Assembly (NCBI GenBank): GCA_022821585.1
Contig: JAJEDI010000041.1
Location: forward strand, 62,001 to 126,000
Length of the DNA: 64,000 bases
Source: Caldilineaceae bacterium
GTDB lineage: Bacteria > Chloroflexota > Anaerolineae > Caldilineales > Caldilineaceae
Reading direction: 5' to 3'
The notes beneath the pieces are model-generated. The model saw only the letters and a program-made list of their open reading frames with translations, had not been told where the DNA came from and searched no databases. Each line of letters begins with the position of its first letter. The first letter of the stretch is position 1. Of this stretch, positions 55,122-63,174 are shown piece by piece. A program made the translations under genes and the position numbers.

Positions 55122-55582
55122 TTTCACAGTCACAGCAGTTTTCGTATGACAAGCATAATTGCCGTTTCCGGAGGAAGAGATTCTCCTTGACGACGAACGT
55201 CAGGTGTTTGGGATTGCCACTTGGACCCCGTAAAGTGATCAGGGTCTAATATTGAAATATAGCACCGATTCTTGTACTTCACAAAACAGCGCCCGATTTC
55301 CCGGCAGCCTGAAAGGTTGACTTTTCCTCCGGCAGCGTTCCAGGTAAGCTTTCAGTGGCAAGGTGAGAGTCACGCAAGACATCGAATGGCCATCTTATTC
55401 CGGGAGTCAAATGCGGTGCCGAAAGTGAATCGCAGGTCAGCGGCGGGAGTGGATCTGGCAGCTCCTCAGTACATTGGAAAGAGGACTGACCGGGGCTCGT
55501 TAGTGTTTGCACCAGTCAATTCTGCCTTTGCAATATCCAGTCTGTCCATGGAGGGAAACAGAGGGACACCAGGAGCCCACTA
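55122..55582. other. Intergenic region upstream of dsbA-like gene
   Basis: These 461 bp lie between the divergent DsbA-like gene and the SDR gene. The promoters of both should be here, but no strong box pair stands out. A 103-codon plus frame (55272-55583) has no recognisable domain. Confidence 0.4.
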
Positions 55583-55627
55583 GGGCACCCACCGTAGGTA
55601 TGGCTGGTGGGAAGGAAATGTATACGG
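55583..55627 (+). repeat. REP-like palindromic repeat, copy B (deleted form)
   Basis: GGGCACCCACCGTAGGTATGG and GGAAGGAAATGTATACGG match the outer parts of copy A. The internal ATGGGGTGCCCCTA of the palindrome is missing or rearranged. It ends 80 bp upstream of the SDR start codon. Confidence 0.65.
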
Positions 55628-55706
55628 TCCCAAGCCTGCGGCAAGGATGCGAGGCGGAGACCTACGTGTTCACATGCAGATGTTCATTAGTGGAGGCATG
55701 CTCCAA

Positions 55707-56585
55707 ATGGCAAACAGTGGTTCGCAATCGCGGGACAGGTGGAATAGGGAGCTCAGAGGTAAGGTGGCAGTCGTCACCGGCGCAAGCCGGGGGATTGGCG
55801 AAGCTATTGCCGCTGCGCTTGCTGCGGAGGGATGCCGTCTGGTTTTGGCGGCGCGAAGCACAGAACGACTCCAAGACGTTGCTGAGGGGTTGAGACTGCG
55901 GCATGGCATCGAGGTCCAAGTCGTTCCCACCGACATGGGGGACGAAGGCCAGTGTCGAGCGCTCATCGGCGCAGCGGCGAGTCACTTCGGCACCGTAGAC
56001 ATCCTGGTAAACAACGCTGGAATGGGCATCTACGGCGCGGTGGACGAGTTGCACCTGGACGACCTAAGGCAAGTCTTTGCGGTCAACTTCTTTGGGCCGA
56101 TGGCAGCGCTACAGGCGGCCGTCCCAATTATGCGCGGACAGGGCGGAGGGACAATCGTCAACGTCAGCAGCATCGTTGGCAAGTTTCCGCAGCCACTGGG
56201 GGGCGGGTACACGGCATCCAAGTTCGCTCTACATGGGGCAAGCGGGGCGGCCCGCGCAGAACTAAGGCGCGACAATATAGAGGTGGTGCTCGTTAGTCCG
56301 GGACTGACTGATACCGAGTTCTCTCAGCACAGCCGGATCAGCGTTCCAGGCGCGGAGCACCGCCAGGGCGAGCGTCACTCGCTAGGACGCGGTGTGGAAC
56401 CGGAAAGGGTTGGCCGCCGCACTGTTACTGCAATCCGCAAGGGAGAGAGGGAGGCTTTCGTAACACTGTTTGATCGCACCCTTGTCTGGTTTGCCGTTCA
56501 CTTCCCGGCTCTCCTGCAGTGGGTGCTGGTTTACGTAACACGATACCGAAGACGGCGATTTGAAGAGGCAGATCCTTCGCAATAG
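55707..56585 (+). CDS. SDR-family oxidoreductase
   Basis: A 292-residue classical SDR. TGASRGIG is the cofactor motif, NNAGMG the structural motif, catalytic Ser lies in VNVSSIVG and Tyr/Lys in GGYTASKFAL. The last 60 residues end in a hydrophobic helix (LVWFAVHFPALLQWVLVYV) and a Arg-rich tail (RYRRRRFEE), suggesting membrane association like some DltE/YqjQ-type SDRs. ATG 55707 is chosen because GGAGG (55692-55696) is about 10 bp upstream; other ATGs at 55674 and 55698 are less well placed. It stands alone between a repeat copy and non-coding sequence. Confidence 0.87.
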   Translation: MANSGSQSRDRWNRELRGKVAVVTGASRGIGEAIAAALAAEGCRLVLAARSTERLQDVAEGLRLRHGIEVQVVPTDMGDEGQCRALIGAAASHFGTVDILVNNAGMGIYGAVDELHLDDLRQVFAVNFFGPMAALQAAVPIMRGQGGGTIVNVSSIVGKFPQPLGGGYTASKFALHGASGAARAELRRDNIEVVLVSPGLTDTEFSQHSRISVPGAEHRQGERHSLGRGVEPERVGRRTVTAIRKGEREAFVTLFDRTLVWFAVHFPALLQWVLVYVTRYRRRRFEEADPSQ

Positions 56586-56734
56586 ACGACTCGTCGCGCC
56601 GGTTCGATGTGGACACTGCATTTGGACATTTGGGTCACGTTCAGCCAGGAGCCGGTGACTCTAGTCTAAGCGGGATTCAGCCGGCCCGAAATGTCGTCAG
56701 TCCACAGGGGTAGACAGAGTAGGTGCGTCTGCGA

Positions 56735-56793
56735 GGGCACCCACAAGGGGTGCCCCTGCAGGACGATGGAGGAGTGGAAGGGAATGACAACGG
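56735..56793 (+). repeat. REP-like palindromic repeat, copy C
   Basis: GGGCACCCACAAGGGGTGCCC forms the same hairpin as copy A, followed by CCTGCAGGACGATGG and GGAAGGGAATGACAACGG. It lies in the 351-bp non-coding stretch between the SDR gene and the convergent lactonase gene, so unlike copies A and B it does not sit upstream of a start codon. The rest of that stretch (56586-56734 and 56794-56936) holds nothing I could recognise. Confidence 0.75.
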
Positions 56794-56936
56794 TCATTCA
56801 TGCTTGCTTTGGTCGTGCACTCTCGTTATTGCTTATCGGGTATTGGGTATAGTCAGGTGCGTTTGCCGGGAGTCTATCGCGAAACACGCGAGTCGTTATG
56901 GAGTCAAGTGAGACTCGCACCTGACACTAGAAATTG

Positions 56937-57971
56937 TCAAGTTTGACGAAACAGGACCCACATTGGCCGGTTGCCGACCTCAACTGAACGCAGAGGGGAG
57001 AGCAATCCGTTGCCGGCATCAATAGAATATGTTGATACGACTCCCGTCCCTTGTCCTGCCGCCAAGAGAAACCGGCCAGTAGGATCTATGTTGAAAACCC
57101 GAGGCACAGCTTCAGTACTTTGCCACCCTCTTAATTCGAGCAGTCCGCTCTCCGGGTCGACGGCGTAGATGGCAATGCTTTCGTGTCCCCGGTTCGAGAC
57201 ATACAGTGTGCGTCCTGTCGGGTGCAGATGGATCTGGGCACAGGTATTGGCACCGCTGAAACCTTCAGGCAGCGACGAGAGCGTTTGGAAGGGTCGAAGC
57301 CCGCAGCCGCTTTGAGCAGACTGATCCTGGCTTTCGGAAGGCTTATCGAAATGGTAGGCGGTAACGCTCGACGCATCCTCATTGGAGGTATAGACAAACT
57401 GTTGGTCAAGGGAGAATACGAAGTGTCTCGGACCAAGCCCTTCGGCCGCTACTACTTGGTGCGCGGGCTGGTTGGGCGTCAGCTGGCCGTTTCGTTCATT
57501 GAACTCGAACAGGAAGATGCTGTTGGCGTCGAGCGGATGGGGCACCAGGGCAAAGCGGTTGGAGTCGTCGGTCTCGATGCAGTGGGCGCGGGCGGCAGTT
57601 GATGGGCTGCATGTTTCCAGGCCTACTGAGCCGTCCGGTTCAATTCTGTGGACCTTTGCTTTTCCCGCACCGTAGTAGGCGCTGAGCAGAAAGCGGCCGC
57701 TCCTGTCGGGAGCGACGTAGCAGGCGTCGGCGTCCAGACTGCGTTTGCCCAGCAGGCGTAACCCGCCATCGGGCTCGAAGCGGTAAGCTGCAAGCTCATT
57801 GCTGGCTCTCAGAGAGCAGTAGAGTGTCCGGCCATCCGGGGCGCTTGCCAGGGCTGAAGGCCCTGCGGCGGCGGCAGTATTCTGCCGGTGTCTCAACCGG
57901 CCATCATCGAGCAGATCATAGGTGCGGATCAGGTCATCGGCGGCAAGAGTTATGTACACGAGAGTGGTCAT
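56937..57971 (-). CDS. Lactonase family seven-bladed beta-propeller protein
   Basis: A 344-residue protein of the 6-phosphogluconolactonase/YbhE (lactonase, PF10282-type) group. Repeats such as PSALASAPDGRTLYCSL, AAGQGTGVVSTYSID, and TCAQIHLHPTGRTLYVSNRGHESIAIY give the propeller blades, and GLGPRHFVFSLDQQFVYTSNE supplies the conserved GPRH. Members hydrolyse sugar lactones or may cleave cyclic muconolactone-like substrates. GAGGAG lies 9 bp before the ATG. It is divergent from the 2-hydroxyacid dehydrogenase gene across 221 bp, and both may be controlled from there. Confidence 0.88.
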   Translation of the reverse strand: MTTLVYITLAADDLIRTYDLLDDGRLRHRQNTAAAAGPSALASAPDGRTLYCSLRASNELAAYRFEPDGGLRLLGKRSLDADACYVAPDRSGRFLLSAYYGAGKAKVHRIEPDGSVGLETCSPSTAARAHCIETDDSNRFALVPHPLDANSIFLFEFNERNGQLTPNQPAHQVVAAEGLGPRHFVFSLDQQFVYTSNEDASSVTAYHFDKPSESQDQSAQSGCGLRPFQTLSSLPEGFSGANTCAQIHLHPTGRTLYVSNRGHESIAIYAVDPESGLLELRGWQSTEAVPRVFNIDPTGRFLLAAGQGTGVVSTYSIDAGNGLLSPLRSVEVGNRPMWVLFRQT

Positions 57972-58192
57972 GCATCGCTCCTCAGACAGTGAGTGAATAG
58001 TTGGAAACTGGATCCAAAGCTTGCAGATCAGGATTGAGAGCAGTTCACGTTGCGCGCATCGGTTTCAACAAATTGTACCCTATTCGCACCTTGTCTTCCC
58101 CCAGACCGCCTCCCGGTTTGTGCGATAAACACGCCTGATGTAATGTTGGCGGAGTCGACTTTTACCAAAGATTCTGAAAAGGCAAATTTACG

Positions 58193-59164
58193 ATGAAGAA
58201 GAAGGTTTGGATGGAGTGGTCGCTGCCGCTCTCGTTGCGGGGGCAGATCACTGAGCTGGCGGAGTACGTCGATGACGGCGATATGGAAAAGCTCGCAGGA
58301 TCTACGGTTATATCTGGCATACGCCGCTACTATGACGGCGAATTCATGGACCGGGTCGGGCCAGAATTAATTCAGATTGCCAAGCCTGGCATAGGTGTCG
58401 ACAACATCGACCTCGATGCGGCGACGTCTCGGGGAATCCTGGTTTGCAACACGCCCGATGCTCCGTCCGAATCGACCGCGGAGCATGCCGTCGCACTGCT
58501 GATGGCGGTGGCAAAACGCGTTATGGTCGGAGACATGCAGTTGCGGGGCGTCGACGAGATCGGCCGTGAGGAGATGCAAGGCACTGAACTGATTGGCAGT
58601 ACATTGGGCATCGTTGGGTTCGGCAGGATAGGCCGGCGCGTGGCAGAAATGACGTCCCTGGGCATCAGGATGAAGGTAACCATTTTTGATCCGCTACTGC
58701 CCGGCGATTTCAAGCTACCGAGCGGGCTTTCACGTACGGACGACCTGGACGCGATATTTGCGGAGAATCAGTTTGTTACTTTGCATACGCCGCTGCTGCC
58801 GGAAACACATCATCTAGCCAACGAAAGGCGGCTCAGACTAATGAAACGCGGCAGCTATCTCGTCAACGCATCCCGAGGCGGTGTCGTTGACGAAGCTGCG
58901 TTGATCAAGGTTCTAGAGGAAGGACACCTGGCGGGCGCCGCCTTGGATGTTTTTGACCCAGAACCGCCGCTGCCGGACAATCCTCTGCTGAAGATGAGAA
59001 ACGTTGTCCTCACTCCTCACATCGCCTCTTATACAGATAGCGGTATGGCTGCCATGCAAGCCGGCACAGTGGAAAACATTGCCAATGTACTGAAGGGTGA
59101 ACGGCCGAGATGGATTGCCAACCCGGAAGCCTGGCCGGGGCGGATGGAACGGGTCAATGCCTAA
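58193..59164 (+). CDS. D-isomer-specific 2-hydroxyacid dehydrogenase
   Basis: A 323-residue NAD-dependent enzyme. The Rossmann motif is GIVGFGRIGRRVAEM (about 139-153). The catalytic Arg (NASRGGVVDEAALI), Glu (DPEPPLP) and His (LTPHIAS) are in the expected order. GVDNIDLDAATSRGI and AEHAVALLMAVAKR belong to the substrate-binding domain. It lacks the ACT/regulatory domain of serine-biosynthetic PGDHs, so glyoxylate/hydroxypyruvate reductase or another 2-ketoacid reductase is as likely as SerA. It converges with the creatininase-family gene. Confidence 0.92.
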   Translation: MKKKVWMEWSLPLSLRGQITELAEYVDDGDMEKLAGSTVISGIRRYYDGEFMDRVGPELIQIAKPGIGVDNIDLDAATSRGILVCNTPDAPSESTAEHAVALLMAVAKRVMVGDMQLRGVDEIGREEMQGTELIGSTLGIVGFGRIGRRVAEMTSLGIRMKVTIFDPLLPGDFKLPSGLSRTDDLDAIFAENQFVTLHTPLLPETHHLANERRLRLMKRGSYLVNASRGGVVDEAALIKVLEEGHLAGAALDVFDPEPPLPDNPLLKMRNVVLTPHIASYTDSGMAAMQAGTVENIANVLKGERPRWIANPEAWPGRMERVNA

Positions 59165-59170
59165 CAGTGG

Positions 59171-59198
59171 CCGGGCAGCGACGAAATGCGCTGCCCGG
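59171..59198. terminator. Bidirectional-type hairpin between convergent genes
   Basis: CCGGGCAGCG and CGCTGCCCGG form a perfect 10-bp stem around ACGAAATG, 7 bp after the dehydrogenase stop and 40 bp from the convergent stop. There is no T-run on the plus strand (TCTCATG), so it may stabilise 3' ends more than terminate. Confidence 0.5.
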
Positions 59199-59237
59199 TC
59201 TCATGACTACAACCAATTCATAGAGTCGTGGAAGCTG

Positions 59238-60059
59238 CTACCAGCGTATGCGACTCTGGACTGGCCCACTGTGCTGGTCGGAGCGTTCTGAAATCGGCCA
59301 GTCGCGCCACTCCTCTACGACAGCGATCAACCCCTCAACTGCTGCCTCAAAAATTACCTTTCCCTTCTCCGCGGTTGCAAGAGTGGGGTCGCCGTGGACA
59401 CCAAGTTTCGTCCAGCGGCCCCAAAAGTCGTTGAAGCGAACGGGATTGGTGTAGATGCTGTCCGAGCTGACAAACCGTCCGCGCACGTCGTCGTCGGCTT
59501 CGGCCTTGTCCATCTGCACGCGCTCGGGAGCGAGGTGGAGATAGAGGGAGGTCTCGAATTCGTCGGCGTGCGCCATTACCTCTGTCTCTTTTACGCGGTT
59601 GAAGGCCTCCATTGCCAGCCCAAAGTAGCCTAGCGCGCCGCACAGGGAGTCGGTTTCGAGAACTGTCTTGCGGGCGATGAGATCGATCAAGGGCGTGTTC
59701 GAGCCGTGTCCGTTGACGAGGAGAATCTTCTCAAATCCGTGATAGGCAACACTCTTTGTGATGTTGAGGCAGAAGGCTATGAAGACATCCGGTTCGATGT
59801 GAATCGTGCCGGGAAAGTCGATATGGTGGAGGTTCAGTCCATATGAGATCGGAGGCAGGACGAGAATGGAGTGGGGGGCACGGCGACCGGCTTCCAGGCA
59901 GACCGATTCGCAGAGGAAGACGTCGACATCCAGTGGAAGGTGGCGGCCGTGTTGTTCAGTTGAGGCGACAGGCAACAGAATGACCTTCTGTGCCTCGATG
60001 GCATGGTTCATTTCGGCCCAGGTCAGCCGATTGTATCGGTGTTCGGTTTGAGGATTCAC
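59238..60059 (-). CDS. Creatininase-family amidohydrolase
   Basis: A 273-residue metal-dependent hydrolase of the creatininase family, which opens cyclic amides and also includes mycofactocin and FAPy deformylase members. Metal residues Glu35, His37 and Asp46 are in STEQHGRHLPLDVD; NGHGSNTPL and the HADEFETSL Glu follow. The length fits. It begins at GTG 60059 with AGGGAAG upstream. The actual substrate cannot be told from the sequence. It lies 131 bp downstream of the epimerase gene on the same strand. Confidence 0.9.
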   Translation of the reverse strand: MNPQTEHRYNRLTWAEMNHAIEAQKVILLPVASTEQHGRHLPLDVDVFLCESVCLEAGRRAPHSILVLPPISYGLNLHHIDFPGTIHIEPDVFIAFCLNITKSVAYHGFEKILLVNGHGSNTPLIDLIARKTVLETDSLCGALGYFGLAMEAFNRVKETEVMAHADEFETSLYLHLAPERVQMDKAEADDDVRGRFVSSDSIYTNPVRFNDFWGRWTKLGVHGDPTLATAEKGKVIFEAAVEGLIAVVEEWRDWPISERSDQHSGPVQSRIRW

Positions 60060-60190
60060 AGGTTTGTCTTCCCTACTCTATGAATGCTTGCTTCCAGATT
60101 GAAAGAGAATCTATTACTTCTGCCGGGAAAGGATCTGCGAGGTGCGGCGACCCGAGCGGGTAAGGGAAACTCCCACTGAATACGGCCAGG

Positions 60191-60946
60191 TCAGCGATGG
60201 GCTTCGGCCTCGTCTTCAGGATTGAACCCAACTACCTCGCGAGCATGTGAAATGTCGCGATAGCTCCATTTGTTCCTGGAGAGGGCATAGAAGATGTCAA
60301 AACGCAGCTCGGGCGGCGCCTCGATGCATCGCAGCACCAATTGGCTGATATCTCTCTGGCTGCACCATACTGAAAACTGCCGGGAATCAGTCGGCCGGTC
60401 CTCACTGTTGACCAGGCCAATCCGCAGGCAAATTATGGACAGCTCAACGCTGTCGGTGAACTGCCGCGCCAGTGCTTCGCCCCAGACTTTAGTCGCTCCG
60501 TACACGCCCGCGGGCCGAACGGGGGTCTCATGCGTGATCATCGGCCACGGATGCCGGACACTCTCGTAGTCGCCATTGACGATTGCACGGTAGGGTTGCA
60601 CCAGTTCCCAGCCGGAGATGGTCGACCCACTGCTGGCAAAAACCACCCTCGAGACGTGCGCTTGGCGAGCGGCTTCGAAGACGTTGTAGGTGCCGATCAG
60701 GTTGGGGTCTCGAACCTTCTCCCATGGATCGCGGCCGCGTGCGGAAGCTGCGAGGTGAACGACCGTATCCTGACCTTCGAATGCAGGGAGGATGGCGTCA
60801 AAGTCGGCGATGTCGGCCTGCACGGTTCGGACACCGGGTACGAGGCTGCGGTTGAGGGCGGTCAACTCGTAGCTGCTTTCGAGCCGCCGCCGGACGGCGG
60901 CGCCTATCAGGCCGCTCATACCGGTCACCAGAATTCGTTCCGTCAT
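60191..60946 (-). CDS. NAD-dependent epimerase/dehydratase (extended SDR)
   Basis: A 251-residue extended SDR. The cofactor motif TGMSGLIG is at the N-terminus, DTVVHLAASARGR gives the following strand, and FASSGS/YGATK hold catalytic Ser, Tyr and Lys. It resembles uronate dehydrogenase-like and GalE-like enzymes (SICLRIGLVNSEDRPT matches the usual LRIGxxxG segment). AGGAG is 8 bp before ATG 60946; the ATGs at 60952 and 60988 are less well spaced. It is upstream of the creatininase-family gene and may share its transcript. Uronate or nucleotide-sugar oxidation is possible but not shown. Confidence 0.88.
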   Translation of the reverse strand: MTERILVTGMSGLIGAAVRRRLESSYELTALNRSLVPGVRTVQADIADFDAILPAFEGQDTVVHLAASARGRDPWEKVRDPNLIGTYNVFEAARQAHVSRVVFASSGSTISGWELVQPYRAIVNGDYESVRHPWPMITHETPVRPAGVYGATKVWGEALARQFTDSVELSIICLRIGLVNSEDRPTDSRQFSVWCSQRDISQLVLRCIEAPPELRFDIFYALSRNKWSYRDISHAREVVGFNPEDEAEAHR

Positions 60947-61082
60947 TGCCATGCTCCTGGAGGAAGAATGTAGGAGGGATGCGACCAAAATTCAGGGCGA
61001 GCCGGGGCAAGTCATCGGCTCCCGTGGGAATTGTGGGGGGTTTGCGATTAGCAGCTGCCTGGCGAGTCAGTTCCGCCGCGAC

Positions 61083-61787
61083 TTAGATTTCAGTTAACAA
61101 GATTCGGCCGCAAGAGGGGCAGCTGAGCAGCTCATCGCTATAGCGGATGTTGTTCAGGATTCCAACCGCAACTTGCGTGTGGCAGGCACCACAGTTCTCG
61201 TCCTCAAGCAAGGCGACGGCCACACCATTCTTCCTGCGCCGCAGGTGTTCGTACATTTCGAGGTTCTCTTCGGAGAGGGCTTCTGCAACCTGCTCGCGGG
61301 CCCTCTTCAGATAGAGATATTCTTTCTTGCGCTGATCGATTTCACTCTCGATAGAAGACTTTCGAGTTGTCCACTCCTCTTCTGCCTGAACAAGAGCAGC
61401 TTGCTTTTTCTCAAATGTGGCCTGGAGGGAATCGACCATCACCAGCCGCTCCACACTACGATTTTCCAGGTCAGTGCGGTGTTCCTTCATCGAGTCGATG
61501 TTGGCCTGCAAAGCTTCAAGTTCTCTTGGATTGTGTAGCTCTCCGCTCATCAGGTTTGATTCGGATTCACGTATCCTTTCGGTAAGTGATCGCGACTCGA
61601 GTTCCAGGTCTTGTTGTTCGGTACGCGTGCCCTGGAGTTCCTGTTCGATTGAATCGACTTCCTCGCGAAGCGACTCAAGTTCTGTCGAACCTTCCACCGC
61701 CTTATTGAGTAGGAGAATCCTTCGCCGAACTTTGTCGTAGAGTGAATCGATTTCGTGCATTTTGAGCAATGCAGCTTTTGCGTTCAC
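61083..61787 (-). CDS. C4-type zinc ribbon coiled-coil protein (CdsZ/DUF164-like)
   Basis: A 234-residue protein. Residues 8-175 form a long charged coiled coil (NLMSGELHNPRELEALQANID; SSIESEIDQRKKEYLYLKRA), ended by a zinc ribbon CGACH ... CPSCGR (about 201-226). The family is widespread and associated with cell division/RNA-related contexts in other bacteria, with an uncertain role. I chose GTG 61787 because GGGGA precedes it and the coiled coil begins soon after; the frame is open further upstream, to 61985, but that part is Pro/Arg-rich and unlike the family. It lies upstream of the epimerase gene. Confidence 0.85.
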   Translation of the reverse strand: MNAKAALLKMHEIDSLYDKVRRRILLLNKAVEGSTELESLREEVDSIEQELQGTRTEQQDLELESRSLTERIRESESNLMSGELHNPRELEALQANIDSMKEHRTDLENRSVERLVMVDSLQATFEKKQAALVQAEEEWTTRKSSIESEIDQRKKEYLYLKRAREQVAEALSEENLEMYEHLRRRKNGVAVALLEDENCGACHTQVAVGILNNIRYSDELLSCPSCGRILLTEI

Positions 61788-62117
61788 GTTTTTCCCCGTT
61801 GAAGTTACAGATTTGTCGTTAGCGCCGCCGAGGGTGAAACTGACAGCCGGCAGAATTGTTGCCGGTAGAGCTGGAGCCCGGCTTGGTTGTCTGCGGTGAA
61901 ATCGACACCCTGCACCAGCGTGCTGACAAATGCGGCGCAACGAACTTGGGGGACGACCGGGAAAGCCAGCCATTTGCGGGGACATCTGCCGTTTGGCTTA
62001 CCAAGTCAGCTCGGTCGCAAAATGCCCGTACAAAGTGGCTTAGCAACTGCAGGAGACCATAAGCTCATTTTATCATATCACCCCTTGCTCTCTCGAAACA
62101 AGAAGTCTTCAGTGAAG
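61788..62117. other. Non-coding region upstream of the zinc-ribbon gene
   Basis: These 330 bp separate the zinc-ribbon gene from the third repeat element. I looked for an RNase P or tmRNA gene on the minus strand because such RNAs often neighbour zinc-ribbon genes, but no diagnostic core sequence is present. The open frame to 61985 is probably not coding. Confidence 0.4.
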
Positions 62118-62504
62118 GGGTGCGTCCCAGAGATGGGGTGGAGCCTGTCCGGCGCGGGAGTCATGCCATGGGTGCCCGGAGTTCTTTGCGGGCTTTGAGG
62201 AAAGATAATGGCAGGCACAAGGCCTGTCCCTACGGGAGCAGGACGGGGGACGGGGCGAAACACGGCCGCCGCGGGCGGACAACGTCACATTGCCCTCAAT
62301 CTCACTGCGGCGCGAGCAGGAGAGGGGGCGTTGCGGGGGCGGAGCCCCCGCACAAGGGAGGGCGCTTGCGCCCGACCGCCCGGAAATGCGGGGGCCATGG
62401 GTTGGCGACGGCTCTGCCCCTGGGTCGAAGTTGATCACGGACTTTTCCTGGTCTATTTGCAGCCAGAGGTATACGAGAGTTCGCCCCCATTTTGGGATAC
62501 ACCC
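62118..62504. repeat. MITE-like repeat element, copy 3
   Basis: The left end GGGTGCGTCCCAGAGATGGG and the right end, read on the other strand as GGGTGTATCCCAAAATGGGG, agree at most positions and form terminal inverted repeats. Internal blocks are GGCAGGCACAAGGCCTG, the GACGGGGCGAAAC block, GCGGCGCGAGCAGG and the core with two hairpins, GCGGGGGC-GGA-GCCCCCGC and GGGCGC-TT-GCGCCC. It matches copy 2 closely and copy 1 in ends and core. No open frame conserved across the copies is visible. Confidence 0.85.
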
Positions 62505-62770
62505 TCAATGAATAGGAGCAGGATCAGGAGGCGGAGTAGAACTGATATACTCTCGGGACGGATGGGCCATTCGGGCAGTCCGACGGCCAGGGTGATCAAG
62601 AGCTCGACCAGAGCCCAGACAGAGCCAGAAGTTACCAACTGGACCGTATTGCTTGTTGAAACTGTCAGCAGTCCTTGCCAATCATGAGATTCAGAATGAG
62701 TCAGAAATGTGCAGTTGTCTTGCGGACCAGCTTTGCGCGCGATTCGCAATGAATTGACGCCGTGGAGCAT
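62453..62770 (-). CDS. Doubtful small membrane protein whose 3' end runs into repeat copy 3
   Basis: A 105-codon frame with a hydrophobic stretch (SVLLRLLILLLFIEGV) after a polar N-terminus. The last roughly 17 codons (SQNGGELSYTSGCK) are the right end of the repeat element read in reverse. If real, the gene's original stop was displaced by the element. Start codon, ribosome binding site and homology are all unclear, so this may be a chance frame. The rest of the 62505-62934 gap shows nothing else I could assign. Confidence 0.25.
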   Translation of the reverse strand: MLHGVNSLRIARKAGPQDNCTFLTHSESHDWQGLLTVSTSNTVQLVTSGSVWALVELLITLAVGLPEWPIRPESISVLLRLLILLLFIEGVSQNGGELSYTSGCK

Positions 62771-62934
62771 GGCAGCGCAGGTGTCTTATCGCTTGGAGCA
62801 GAGTGACTCGGACCCGAAAAGAATTGCGCTTCTCACCAATTTCCGTAAGATAGGGTAACAGGATAAGCGCTGCGAGATTGGTTCAGTTGGGGAGAGCATG
62901 CGGTGTTAGCAGCGCACGAAGGGAGAAGGCGCTC

Positions 62935-63174
62935 ATGTCGATGTTCAGATCTTCGCCGGGTCGCGGGGGACAAAGCTTCGTCGAGTACGCATTACTCTTG
63001 ATCCTGGTTTCGATAGTCCTATTGTCGATATTGCTGATATTGGGCAACGACCTGCGAACTTTCATAAACGACGTGCTCCAGCGCTGGTTTCCAACCACGG
63101 AAGAGGCGTTCATTGGGACGCCGTTACTTCTGTCCGTGTTGGCGCCACAATTCGGCCGTGACGAGTTTTCGTAG
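62935..63174 (+). CDS. Flp-type pilin-like small protein
   Basis: A 79-residue protein. Short basic leader MSMFRSSPGRG, then GQSFVEYALLLILVSIVLLSI. The leader ends at G, with F/S at +1 and Glu at position +5 followed by a 20-residue hydrophobic helix, as in Flp/Fap and TadE-like prepilins cut by a prepilin peptidase. ATG 62935 has AAGGGAGAAGG upstream. No Tad/Flp machinery (tadA, cpaB and so on) is near, so the gene is an orphan in this window. It overlaps the comF gene by 17 bp. Confidence 0.7.
   Translation: MSMFRSSPGRGGQSFVEYALLLILVSIVLLSILLILGNDLRTFINDVLQRWFPTTEEAFIGTPLLLSVLAPQFGRDEFS

Noticed and set aside
61788-62117. RNase P or tmRNA gene upstream of the zinc-ribbon gene
   Set aside because: No characteristic core (GAGGAAAGTC-like segment or tmRNA ends) was found on either strand.
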